Positions 1 to 6,734 of a stretch of 10,043 nt of DNA are shown here, in pieces. Made by a program: the position numbers and the translations under genes. The notes beneath the pieces were generated by a model. That model made no database searches and was not told the DNA's origin. It saw only the letters and a list, made by a program, of their open reading frames with translations. Source of the DNA: Comamonadaceae bacterium (GTDB taxonomy: Bacteria > Pseudomonadota > Gammaproteobacteria > Burkholderiales > Burkholderiaceae_C). The DNA lies in NCBI GenBank assembly GCA_947455585.1, contig CANGOY010000050.1, positions 1 to 10,043 on the forward strand. The letters are read 5' to 3'. The stretch's first letter is position 1. Each line of letters begins with the position of its first letter.

Positions 1-510
1 ATGATTAAAGTTGGAGATACCCTGCCGCACGCCACCCTGATGGAGTATTCAGAGGTCGAAGGTGAAGGCTGCAGCATTGGGCCGAACGCCGTTGATGTGG
101 CCAAAGCCACTGCTGGCAAAACCATTGCCTTGTTTGCCTTGCCTGGCGCATTCACACCGACATGTTCAGCCAAACACGTGCCTGGTTATGTTGAGCACTA
201 CGAACAGTTTAAGGCTGCTGGCGTTGATGAAATTTGGTGCGTGAGCGTGAACGATGCATTTGTCATGGGTGCTTGGGCACGTGACCAACACACAAATGGC
301 AAAGTTCGCATGCTGGGTGACGGCAGCGCTGACTTCGCAAAGGCTACAGGTTTGGTGCTGGACTTGACATCGCGAGGCATGGGCGTGCGCAGTGACCGTT
401 ACTCTATGTTGGTGAAAGACGGCAAGGTTGTGACGCTGAATGCTGAAGCTGCTGGTAAGTTTGAAGTGAGCGATGCCGCAACATTGTTGGCTCAAGCTAA
501 GAACGCATAA
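1..510 (+). CDS. Peroxiredoxin, type II / Prx5 family (thiol peroxidase)
   Basis: This 169-residue soluble protein should reduce H2O2 and organic peroxides using a cysteine thiol, with glutaredoxin or thioredoxin as reductant, in the cytoplasm. The sequence shows the family's active-site signature PGAFTPTCS (residues 48-56), making Cys55 the peroxidatic cysteine, with Thr52 in the usual catalytic position. A conserved Arg lies in GVRSDRY (128-134). A second cysteine, Cys80 in DEIWCVSVND, is 25 residues after Cys55. That is the spacing of the two cysteines in plant type II peroxiredoxins, so an intramolecular disulfide or glutaredoxin-linked cycle is possible (inference). A third cysteine, Cys24, is of unknown role. 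Length is normal for the family. The ATG is the first base of the window, so its ribosome binding site and promoter are out of view. It stands alone, convergent with the cytochrome b561 gene. Confidence 0.95.
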   Translation: MIKVGDTLPHATLMEYSEVEGEGCSIGPNAVDVAKATAGKTIALFALPGAFTPTCSAKHVPGYVEHYEQFKAAGVDEIWCVSVNDAFVMGAWARDQHTNGKVRMLGDGSADFAKATGLVLDLTSRGMGVRSDRYSMLVKDGKVVTLNAEAAGKFEVSDAATLLAQAKNA

Positions 511-524
511 TTGCCTCAAAGATT

Positions 525-570
525 AAAAAAAGCCACGCTGCTGACATCGTGTCAACAGCGCGGCTTTTTT
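525..570. terminator. Bidirectional rho-independent terminator
   Basis: A long near-perfect hairpin lies between two convergent genes. The arms pair as AGCC (531-534) with GGCT (562-565), CGCTG (536-540) with CAGCG (556-560), and TGACA (542-546) with TGTCA (550-554) around a TCG loop, with single mismatches at 535/561 and 541/555. It is flanked by an A-run at 525-530 and a T-run at 565-570, so both strands read as stem followed by U-tract. It should end the peroxiredoxin transcript on + and the cytochrome b561 transcript on -. Confidence 0.92.
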
Positions 571-585
571 GTGAAGGAAAGTGGC

Positions 586-1269
586 TTAGCTGAGGTTCAC
601 CAGTCGATACACCACATACCCGCAACCTGTCAAAATGCTCATTGCGAAGAGGCGGGACGTTAACGTATCGCGTGAGTCATGCGTGCTGACAGGCAATACT
701 TTGTCTCCCGTGAGCATGGGCGTGATCAAGTCCTCTTTTTTGAAGTACTTGTAATACAGCACAGTGGATACGTGCACAACCACCAACGCAATGATCAGCA
801 CCTTGCCAATCTCGCTGTGGTACTCGGTTGCCAACTCAACCCAATCGGCGGGAATAAGGGCTACCCAAGGGCCTGTGTTAGTGATTTCATCGTCACTCAT
901 GAAACCACTCAACACTTGAATCAACAAAATGCTGAGCATGGCCAACACAGACAAAGCACCTAGCGGGTTGTGGCCAGCGTTCAAAGGTGTTTGCTTCATG
1001 CGAACCGCTTGCACGTAGGCAGAGAGTTGGGACGGCATGGGTACAAAATTCACAAACCTTGACCAGTGGCCACCGACAAAGCCCCAGACGACTCGAAACA
1101 GCAGTAACGTCAACACGGCATAGCCTAGCCAAAAGTGCAGTTGCATGGCGTTGTCGCCTACCTCACCTGTGATGAGAAGCCCCGCGACACAAAGTACCAA
1201 AAGGATGTGAAAGCTGCGCGTCGGAAGATCCCAAATGCGGATGCGATGAAGAGAGGTGTTGTTAGGCAT
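586..1269 (-). CDS. Cytochrome b561 family membrane protein (di-haem b type)
   Basis: A 227-residue integral membrane cytochrome expected to carry electrons between the quinone pool or a periplasmic haem protein and another carrier. The N-terminus IRIWDLPTRSFH is typical of the bacterial cytochrome b561 / hydrogenase-type cytochrome b family. Hydrophobic segments lie at about 20-36, 45-66, 104-122 and 155-174, with an extra C-terminal one at about 205-223. Candidate haem-ligand histidines are His21, His45, His151 and His166, with another His at 100 in GHNPLG, a motif common in this family. The ATG at 1269 has no clear Shine-Dalgarno, but the family motif begins just after it, so the start is credible. 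It is divergent from a cytochrome c' gene, a pairing seen in other proteobacteria, which suggests the two exchange electrons (inference). It is not an obvious hydrogenase subunit, since no hydrogenase gene is nearby. Confidence 0.88.
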   Translation of the reverse strand: MPNNTSLHRIRIWDLPTRSFHILLVLCVAGLLITGEVGDNAMQLHFWLGYAVLTLLLFRVVWGFVGGHWSRFVNFVPMPSQLSAYVQAVRMKQTPLNAGHNPLGALSVLAMLSILLIQVLSGFMSDDEITNTGPWVALIPADWVELATEYHSEIGKVLIIALVVVHVSTVLYYKYFKKEDLITPMLTGDKVLPVSTHDSRDTLTSRLFAMSILTGCGYVVYRLVNLS

Positions 1270-1363
1270 ACGTGAAATAAGAAATCAAAAAAGACAGACA
1301 GCAACAAAGTTCGTAAACTCCGAACCTCAAGACATCACATTTTCAACTCTAAAGGACAGACCT
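1270..1363. promoter_or_regulatory. Divergent promoter region of cytochrome b561 and cytochrome c' genes, with inverted repeat
   Basis: These 94 bp separate two divergent start codons and must hold both promoters unless they lie inside the coding sequences. At 1309-1325 there is a perfect inverted repeat GTTCG-N7-CGAAC, a candidate operator. It does not match the FNR/NnrR consensus (TTGAT-N4-ATCAA) or an NsrR-type site. I could not identify convincing -35/-10 boxes on either strand. The only clear translation signal is AAAGGA at 1351-1356 for the cytochrome c' gene. Confidence 0.5.
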
Positions 1364-1816
1364 ATGAAAAAAACAATCCTGATTTTGATGGCATTAAGCG
1401 CTGCCGTCGTGAGCTTCTCTGCCGCAGCTCAGTTCGCAAAGCCAGAGGACGCTGTTAAATATCGCAAGGCGGCATTTACCGTCATGGCGACACATTTTGG
1501 CCGTTTGGGTGCGATGGCACAAGGCAAGGCGCCATTCGATGCCAAAGTGGCGGCTGAAAACGCAGAAATCGTAGCGGACATGGCTAAATTGCCATGGCAC
1601 GCCTTTGGCGAAGGTACCGATACAGCGGAAACAAAGGCCAAGCCTGAAGTGTGGAAGCAAAGCGCTAAATTCAAAGAAATGGCCGATAAGCTTCAAGCTG
1701 AAACAGTCAAATTGGTAGCGGCGACTAAGACAGGCAAAGAAGACGCATTCAAAGTGGCTTTTACAGCAACAGCCGGCACATGCAAGTCATGTCACGATGA
1801 TTTCAAGAACAAATAA
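1364..1816 (+). CDS. Cytochrome c' (class II c-type cytochrome), periplasmic
   Basis: A 150-residue precursor of a four-helix-bundle haem protein associated in other bacteria with binding and detoxifying nitric oxide in the periplasm. Residues 1-22 are a Sec signal peptide (MKKT, hydrophobic core, AAA before Gln23), giving a mature form of about 128 residues. The haem motif CKSCH is at 140-144 near the C-terminus, as expected for class II. The mature start QFAKPEDAVKYR is the same as I recall for Alcaligenes cytochrome c'. By that alignment the distal residue, Leu16 there, is Phe here (precursor Phe38), and the proximal Arg124 is Lys (precursor Lys148). The ATG at 1364 is chosen over an in-frame upstream start at 1256 because it begins the signal peptide and has AAAGGA 7 nt upstream. 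A cytochrome c556 with Met ligation is less likely given this alignment. Confidence 0.93.
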   Translation: MKKTILILMALSAAVVSFSAAAQFAKPEDAVKYRKAAFTVMATHFGRLGAMAQGKAPFDAKVAAENAEIVADMAKLPWHAFGEGTDTAETKAKPEVWKQSAKFKEMADKLQAETVKLVAATKTGKEDAFKVAFTATAGTCKSCHDDFKNK

Positions 1817-1862
1817 ATACGTGTTTTAGCAAACGCAATACGGCGAGTTTTGCTTAATAGAC

Positions 1863-1900
1863 AACGGGGCAATGACGGTTAAGTCATGCCCCGTTTGCAT
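1863..1900 (+). terminator. Hairpin terminator after cytochrome c'
   Basis: A strong stem: AACGGGGCA (1863-1871) pairs with TGCCCCGTT (1887-1895), and TGAC (1873-1876) pairs with GTCA (1883-1886), with one bulged A at 1872 and the loop GGTTAA. The 3' side runs into a broken T-rich stretch (GTTTGCATTTG), so it is a less classic intrinsic terminator than the one at 525-570. It lies 46 bp after the cytochrome c' stop and probably ends that transcript. The rest of 1817-2024 shows no gene I can support and no clear promoter for the transporter gene downstream. Confidence 0.7.
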
Positions 1901-2024
1901 TTGTCGGCGCGCATGAGTCCAGCGCGTGACAGGCCAAGAGCAAAGAGGGTGGCGTAAGTCAGATGAGGGTGACAAGTGCTCAGATAATTCAAGCCATGAC
2001 GGACTCACAAAGAGGCACAAAGCC

Positions 2025-3260
2025 ATGAATCAAGATGTATTGCCACGCCGCATGGCGGTGTGGGTGTTTGTGGCGTTTGCGTCTGCCTACTTCTTATCCG
2101 CCTTGTTGCGCGCCATCACAGCCACGTTGTCGCCAACGTTGACCTTGGAATTTGGACTTCAAGCACGTGACCTCGGGCTTCTTGCTGGGGGCTATTTTTT
2201 TGGTTTTTCCCTGACGCAGTTGCCCATGGGGCATTGGCTAGATCAGCGCGGACCCAAGAAGGTGGTGTTGAGTTTCTTGGGAGTGGCGGTATTGGGCTGT
2301 TTCGCCTTTGCTTGGGCGACAGATTTTTCAGGTTTGTTGATAGCGCGAGTGCTGATTGGCGTTGGCGTGAGTGCGTGTTTGATGGCACCACTCACGGGTT
2401 ACCGTCGCTGGTTGCCGTTGGAGCAGCAGCAACGCGCCAATTCGTGGATGTTGATGACAGGGGCACTTGGCATGCTCGCTTCAACGCTGCCCGTGCAGTG
2501 GTTGTTGCCTGTGATCGGCTGGCGTTGGATGTTTGTTAGTTTGGCGCTGCTCATTGTGTCCGCAATGGCCTTGATGGCGTGGCAAGTGCCCCAGTGGCGA
2601 TTGTCAGGGCCAGTAGCCGAGGTCGAGTCCAGCAAGCGAATTGGCATCTTCACCAGTTACAAGCAAGTGTGGACGAATCCTTATTTCCGCAGTCTCTCGC
2701 CGATGGGCTTTTTCAATTACGGCGGCATGATTGCGATGCAAACCTTGTGGGCCGGCCCCTGGATGGTGAAGGTTGCAGGCTACACGCCGCTTGAAGCAGC
2801 GACGGGTTTGTTTTGGCTGAACGTGTGTATGTTGGTCACATTTTGGCTGTGGGGGTTGGCTACGCCAACGTTGACGAAACGCGGCTTCAGTGCCAATAAG
2901 TTGATGACGTACGGTGTGCCATTGAATTTTTGTGTGCAATTCTTCATCGTGTTTGGTGGCCAAGATGCTGGTGCGCTGTCATGGGCATTGTTTTGTATGA
3001 CCAGCTCGTTCGTGGCGCTTGCTCAGCCAGCTGTGGGCATGGCGTTTCCTGCAGCACTTGCTGGGCGGGCCTTGTCGGCATACAACCTCGTGTTGTTTCT
3101 TGGCGTTTTTGTGGTGCAGTGGGGCATGGGCTTGATGATTGACGGATTCAAAGCCGAGGGTTTGCAGGAGCCGCAAGCTTTTCAAGCTGCCATGGCTGTC
3201 TTTTTAACCTGTTGCTTGGCGTCTTATGGCTACTTTTTAAAGCACAAGTCAGACAGCTGA
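2025..3260 (+). CDS. Major facilitator superfamily transporter, substrate unknown
   Basis: A 411-residue inner-membrane secondary transporter with the usual MFS length and about 12 hydrophobic segments in two halves, split by a polar loop near 192-220. The MFS motif A is seen in the loop after the second helix at about 69-79 (GHWLDQRGPKK, with the typical Gly, Asp and Gly), and GWRWMF at 165-170 is a common MFS feature after helix 5. I cannot name the substrate from the sequence. The ATG at 2025 has GAGG at 2012-2015, 9 nt upstream. An in-frame GTG at 1926 would add 33 polar residues (many Ser, Lys and Asp) with no family resemblance, so it is not used. The gene ends 27 bp before the EIIA gene on the same strand, so the two could be co-transcribed. 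No functional link to the PTS is shown. Confidence 0.88.
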   Translation: MNQDVLPRRMAVWVFVAFASAYFLSALLRAITATLSPTLTLEFGLQARDLGLLAGGYFFGFSLTQLPMGHWLDQRGPKKVVLSFLGVAVLGCFAFAWATDFSGLLIARVLIGVGVSACLMAPLTGYRRWLPLEQQQRANSWMLMTGALGMLASTLPVQWLLPVIGWRWMFVSLALLIVSAMALMAWQVPQWRLSGPVAEVESSKRIGIFTSYKQVWTNPYFRSLSPMGFFNYGGMIAMQTLWAGPWMVKVAGYTPLEAATGLFWLNVCMLVTFWLWGLATPTLTKRGFSANKLMTYGVPLNFCVQFFIVFGGQDAGALSWALFCMTSSFVALAQPAVGMAFPAALAGRALSAYNLVLFLGVFVVQWGMGLMIDGFKAEGLQEPQAFQAAMAVFLTCCLASYGYFLKHKSDS

Positions 3261-3287
3261 TAATCCGAACAACACTTTCCATTTTTT

Positions 3288-3734
3288 ATGAGCAATCGCA
3301 TCCTCATCATTGCCCACGCACCTCTCGCTCAAGCCTTGCGCGATTGCGCCATGCATGTATACGCCGAGTGCTCGGCCGATGTCATCGCCATCGATGTTTT
3401 GCCAGACGCAGAGCCGGAAGACACCTTGGCGCAGGCGCTAAAAGCGGCAGGTTCTGCGCTCGACAGTGGCTTGTTGGTGTTGACAGACATTTTTGGTGCA
3501 ACGCCAGCTAACGTGGCGCAAAAGCTGGTGGCGGGCAGCAATGCCAAGCTCATTGCGGGTGTGAATTTACCTATGTTATTCAGAACCGTGTGTTATCGCC
3601 ACGAAGCGCTCGAAGCGCTCGTGGCTCGGGCCCTCACGGGTGGCACACAAGGCGTGATGCAAGTTGCTGTCACGGCCCCTCAAAATCAAAACCGTCGAAT
3701 CCATGATCAAAACCACAACGACCATCAGCAATAA
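3288..3734 (+). CDS. PTS EIIA component, mannose (fructose-like IIA-Man) family
   Basis: A 148-residue cytoplasmic phosphocarrier that takes phosphate from HPr. The fold signature is clear: ILIIAHAPLA places the phosphorylated His at residue 10 and LTDIFGATPAN places Asp67, both at the numbers of the E. coli IIA-Man domain, followed by the conserved GVNLPML (91-97). It is a stand-alone IIA domain without the fused IIB of E. coli ManX. The start is forced: an in-frame TAA is at 3261-3263 and no other start codon lies between. The ATG has no Shine-Dalgarno and follows a run of six T's, so translation may be weak or coupled to the gene before it (inference). The last 11 codons overlap the HPr gene in another frame, giving a His/Asn/Gln-rich tail (IHDQNHNDHQQ). 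With no membrane EII nearby, a regulatory role is more likely than sugar uptake. Confidence 0.93.
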   Translation: MSNRILIIAHAPLAQALRDCAMHVYAECSADVIAIDVLPDAEPEDTLAQALKAAGSALDSGLLVLTDIFGATPANVAQKLVAGSNAKLIAGVNLPMLFRTVCYRHEALEALVARALTGGTQGVMQVAVTAPQNQNRRIHDQNHNDHQQ

Positions 3735-3972
3735 ATTAGGCTTGCATGCACGTGCATCCGCCAAACTCACCAAACTCGCAGGTAGCTTTCCCTGCGAGGT
3801 CTGGATCAGCAAAGGCGAGCGCCGAGTGAACGCCAAAAGCATCATGGGCGTCATGATGTTGGCGGCAGGCATTGGCAGCGAGGTTGTGCTTGAAACCGAT
3901 GGCGCGCAAGAGCAAGAAGCCATGGATGCTTTGTTGGCATTGATGGCCGACAAGTTTGGCGAAGGCGAGTAA
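3703..3972 (+). CDS. ptsH: Phosphocarrier protein HPr
   Basis: An 89-residue cytoplasmic protein that relays phosphate from enzyme I to EIIA. KLGLHARAS puts the phosphorylated His at 15 with Arg17 beside it, and NAKSIMGVMMLAA puts Ser at 46. Ser46 in this context is what HPr kinase/phosphorylase modifies, so dual regulation is possible if the genome has HprK (not in this window). The ATG at 3703 is chosen because it sets His15 and Ser46 at their standard numbers. An in-frame TTG at 3664 would add 13 residues and is rejected. The start lies 32 nt inside the end of the EIIA gene with no evident Shine-Dalgarno, so translation is likely coupled to EIIA. Enzyme I follows 6 nt after the stop. Confidence 0.96.
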   Translation: MIKTTTTISNKLGLHARASAKLTKLAGSFPCEVWISKGERRVNAKSIMGVMMLAAGIGSEVVLETDGAQEQEAMDALLALMADKFGEGE

Positions 3973-3978
3973 GCACTT

Positions 3979-5739
3979 ATGACGTTCTCAGTCCACGGCC
4001 TTGCAGTCGCACGCGGTATCGCCATTGGGCGTGCTGTGTTGGTAGCCTCTAGTCGCGTGGATGTGGCGCATTACTTCATTGAGGCCGCACAGGTTGAGTC
4101 TGAGTTGCAGCGTTTGACGCGCGCACGCGAAGCGGTGATCGCCGAGTTGCAACATTTGCATGACAACTTGCCCAAAGAGTCGCCGCCCGAGTTGGCCGCA
4201 ATTTTGGAAGTGCACCTCATGCTGTTGCAAGACACCATGCTGGCTGACGGTGTGAGCTATTGGGTGAAAGACCGTCTGTACAACGCTGAGTGGGCCTTGA
4301 CCTCGCAGCTCGATGTGGTGGCGCGACAGTTTGACGAGATGGACGACCCTTATTTGCGTGAGCGCAAAGGCGACCTAGAGCAAGTGGTGGAGCGCACGCT
4401 GCGCCACATGAAAGGCGTGGCGCATGTGATACCGCAGGTCATCCACAAGCGCCAAGGCCAGTCGAGACAACAAGATTTGCAGTTGGATGACGAGATGGAT
4501 GTGCCGCTGGTGTTGGTGGCGCACGACTTGTCGCCAGCAGATATGTTGCAGTTCAAGCAAAGCGTGTTTGCGGGCTTTGTGACAGACGTGGGCGGCAAAA
4601 CATCGCACACAGCCATCGTGGCCCGTAGTTTAGATATTCCGGCGGTCGTCGGTGCGCGCACCGCCAGCCAGCTGGTGCGTCAAGACGACTGGATCATCAT
4701 TGATGGAGATGCGGGTGTGGTGATTGTTAACCCGTCCCCCATAATCTTGGCGGAGTACGGATTCAAGCAGCGACAAGCCGAGTTAGAGCGTGAGCGACTT
4801 TCACGCTTGCGCCACACTCCCGCGATTACCTTGGATGGCCAACGTGTGGATTTGTTGGCCAATATCGAAATGCCAGAGGACTCACCGATTGCTTTGGGCG
4901 TTGGTGCGGTCGGTGTGGGTTTATTTCGAAGTGAGTTTTTGTTCATGGGGCGTGAGGGCGCGTTGCCTGACGAGGAAGAGCAGTACCAAGCCTACAAGCG
5001 AGCTGTCGAAGGTATGCAGGGCTTACCAGTCACCATCCGCACCGTGGATATCGGCGCGGACAAGCCACTAGACCGAGCCGTGAAAGACGATGCGCATTTG
5101 AACCCCGCTTTGGGTTTGCGTGCCATTCGTTGGAGCTTGGCTGACCCCGCCATGTTCTTGACGCAATTGCGCGCCATTTTGCGGGCTGCTGCGCATGGAC
5201 AAGTTCACTTGTTGATTCCCATGCTGGCGCACGCCCGTGAAATCAAACAAACGTTGGCGTTGCTAGATAAAGCGCGCAAGCAATTGGACGTGCGTGGCAT
5301 GGTGTTTGGCCCTTTGAAGGTCGGGGCGATGATTGAGGTGCCAGCCGCTGCGTTGAGCGTGAAGATGTTCTTGCAGTACTTCGACTTTTTGTCGATTGGC
5401 ACGAACGACTTGATTCAATACACCTTGGCCATTGACCGTGCTGACGAGTCGGTGGCGCATTTGTATGACCCGTTGCATCCCGCTGTGCTGCGCCTTGTGG
5501 CGGATGTCATTGCCGAGTGTCGCGCGCAAGGCAAGGGCGTGAGCGTATGCGGCGAGATGGCCGGCGACCCAGCGTTGACTCGTTTGTTGCTGGGTTTGGG
5601 GTTGCGTAGTTTTTCGATGCATCCCACGCAAATTTTGGCGGTGAAGCAAGAAATTATTCGCGCAGATGCCGCACGTTTAGAGGTGTGGGCGCAGGACGTG
5701 TTGGCCAGCGATGAGCCGGCCGAACTGGTCAACGTTTAA
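3979..5739 (+). CDS. ptsI: Phosphoenolpyruvate-protein phosphotransferase (PTS enzyme I)
   Basis: A 586-residue cytoplasmic dimeric enzyme that autophosphorylates from PEP and passes the phosphate to HPr. Domains in order: an N-terminal HPr-binding/helical region (about 1-150); a phosphohistidine swivel domain with GGKTSHTAIVARS, His210 as the phosphorylated residue; and a C-terminal PEP-binding barrel with GLFRSEFLFM (314-323), GADKP (359-363), GTNDLIQY (474-481) and the catalytic Cys524 in VSVCGEMAGD. Compared with E. coli enzyme I, the linker before the swivel domain (about 151-172) is longer and polar, rich in Gln, Arg and Asp. The start ATG is 6 nt after the HPr stop, with a purine-rich GAAGGCGAG upstream inside the HPr coding end. 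The stop codon overlaps that of convergent lipA, and no terminator hairpin is visible between them. Confidence 0.97.
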   Translation: MTFSVHGLAVARGIAIGRAVLVASSRVDVAHYFIEAAQVESELQRLTRAREAVIAELQHLHDNLPKESPPELAAILEVHLMLLQDTMLADGVSYWVKDRLYNAEWALTSQLDVVARQFDEMDDPYLRERKGDLEQVVERTLRHMKGVAHVIPQVIHKRQGQSRQQDLQLDDEMDVPLVLVAHDLSPADMLQFKQSVFAGFVTDVGGKTSHTAIVARSLDIPAVVGARTASQLVRQDDWIIIDGDAGVVIVNPSPIILAEYGFKQRQAELERERLSRLRHTPAITLDGQRVDLLANIEMPEDSPIALGVGAVGVGLFRSEFLFMGREGALPDEEEQYQAYKRAVEGMQGLPVTIRTVDIGADKPLDRAVKDDAHLNPALGLRAIRWSLADPAMFLTQLRAILRAAAHGQVHLLIPMLAHAREIKQTLALLDKARKQLDVRGMVFGPLKVGAMIEVPAAALSVKMFLQYFDFLSIGTNDLIQYTLAIDRADESVAHLYDPLHPAVLRLVADVIAECRAQGKGVSVCGEMAGDPALTRLLLGLGLRSFSMHPTQILAVKQEIIRADAARLEVWAQDVLASDEPAELVNV

Positions 5740-6734
5740 ACCTTAGACGCAGCTAAAGTCGCGTGGGCTTGTTGGTCCGCGTGGTAGCTCGAACGCACCA
5801 TGGCGCCGATGGCCGCGTGGCTAAAGCCCATCTCGTAGGCTTTCTCTTCAAACATTTTGAACGTGTCTGGGTGCACATAGCGGCGCACAGGGATATGGCT
5901 GGTGCTGGGCGCCAAGTATTGACCAATGGTGAGCATGTCGATGTTGTGGTCGCGCATGTCTTGCATCACTTGCAAAATTTCTTCGTCTGTTTCGCCCAGG
6001 CCCACCATCAAACCGCTTTTGGTCGGGACGTTGGGGTGAAGTGCTTTGAACTTCTTCAGTAGGTTCAAGCTGAACGCATAGTCGCTGCCGGGGCGCGCTT
6101 CTTTGTAGAGGCGTGGCACGGTTTCCATGTTGTGGTTCATCACATCAGGTGGTGCAGCTTTAAGAATTTCTAAAGCGCGGTCATCGCGACCGCGGAAGTC
6201 GGGCACCAAAATTTCAATTTGCGTTTGGGGTGATAGCTCGCGTGTGCGGCGAATGCAATCCACAAAGTGTTGGCTGCCGCCGTCGCGCAAATCATCGCGG
6301 TCGACGCTGGTGATGACCACGTATTTCAGCTTCAAGTCGGCAATGGTCTTGGCCAAGTTTTCTGGCTCATTCACATCGAGTTGGTCAGGACGCCCGTGGC
6401 CCACATCGCAGAAGGGGCAGCGGCGTGTGCACTTGTCACCCATGATCATGAAGGTGGCCGTGCCTTTGCCAAAGCATTCGCCGATGTTAGGGCAGCTGGC
6501 TTCTTCGCACACCGTCACCAATTTGTTGGCGCGCAGCACGTCTTTGATTTCATAAAAACGCGTCGAGGGCGAACCTGCTTTGACGCGAATCCAGTCGGGC
6601 TTTTTCAGCACTTCGCCTTGCTCAACTTTCACAGGGATGCGTGAGAGTTTGGCGGCCGCTTTTTGCTTGGCTGAGGCGTTGTAGTTTTCGACGGTTTGCG
6701 CTTCGCGCACAACTGGGTTGTCTGGGGTGGACAT
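5736..6734 (-). CDS. lipA: Lipoyl synthase (radical SAM)
   Basis: A 332-residue cytoplasmic enzyme that inserts two sulfur atoms into octanoyl groups bound to E2 subunits and GcvH, making lipoyl cofactor. Both iron-sulfur clusters are visible: the auxiliary cluster Cys76, Cys81, Cys87 (CEEASCPNIGEC) and the radical SAM cluster Cys102, Cys106, Cys109 (CTRRCPFC). The C-terminal RSSYHAD (314-320) carries the Ser that ligates the auxiliary cluster. The start is taken as the ATG at 6734. An in-frame TTG at 6743 would add three residues, but an AGG about 10 nt upstream fits the ATG better. It is the last gene of the ybeD-lipB-lipA run, 31 nt after lipB. Its TAA overlaps the ptsI TAA on the other strand. 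Confidence 0.97.
   Translation of the reverse strand: MSTPDNPVVREAQTVENYNASAKQKAAAKLSRIPVKVEQGEVLKKPDWIRVKAGSPSTRFYEIKDVLRANKLVTVCEEASCPNIGECFGKGTATFMIMGDKCTRRCPFCDVGHGRPDQLDVNEPENLAKTIADLKLKYVVITSVDRDDLRDGGSQHFVDCIRRTRELSPQTQIEILVPDFRGRDDRALEILKAAPPDVMNHNMETVPRLYKEARPGSDYAFSLNLLKKFKALHPNVPTKSGLMVGLGETDEEILQVMQDMRDHNIDMLTIGQYLAPSTSHIPVRRYVHPDTFKMFEEKAYEMGFSHAAIGAMVRSSYHADQQAHATLAASKV

Noticed and set aside
1850..1860. Possible second weak hairpin (AGCAAAC near 1828 with GTTTTGCT near 1847) after cytochrome c'
   Set aside because: It needs a bulge, has a long loop and lacks a U-tract. The adjacent stem at 1863-1895 is far stronger.
1926..2024. In-frame GTG at 1926 extending the MFS protein by 33 residues
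   Set aside because: The extension is polar and unlike an MFS N-terminus, and the ATG at 2025 has a GAGG 9 nt upstream.
1826..2026. Open frame on the - strand across the intergenic region before the MFS gene
   Set aside because: It overlaps the terminator hairpin, has no ribosome binding site and the translation resembles no family.
3600..3624. Repeat GAAGCGCTC twice in tandem, near-palindromic, inside the EIIA gene
   Set aside because: It encodes the helix repeat EALEAL and is explained by codon choice. No loop or position suggests a regulatory hairpin.
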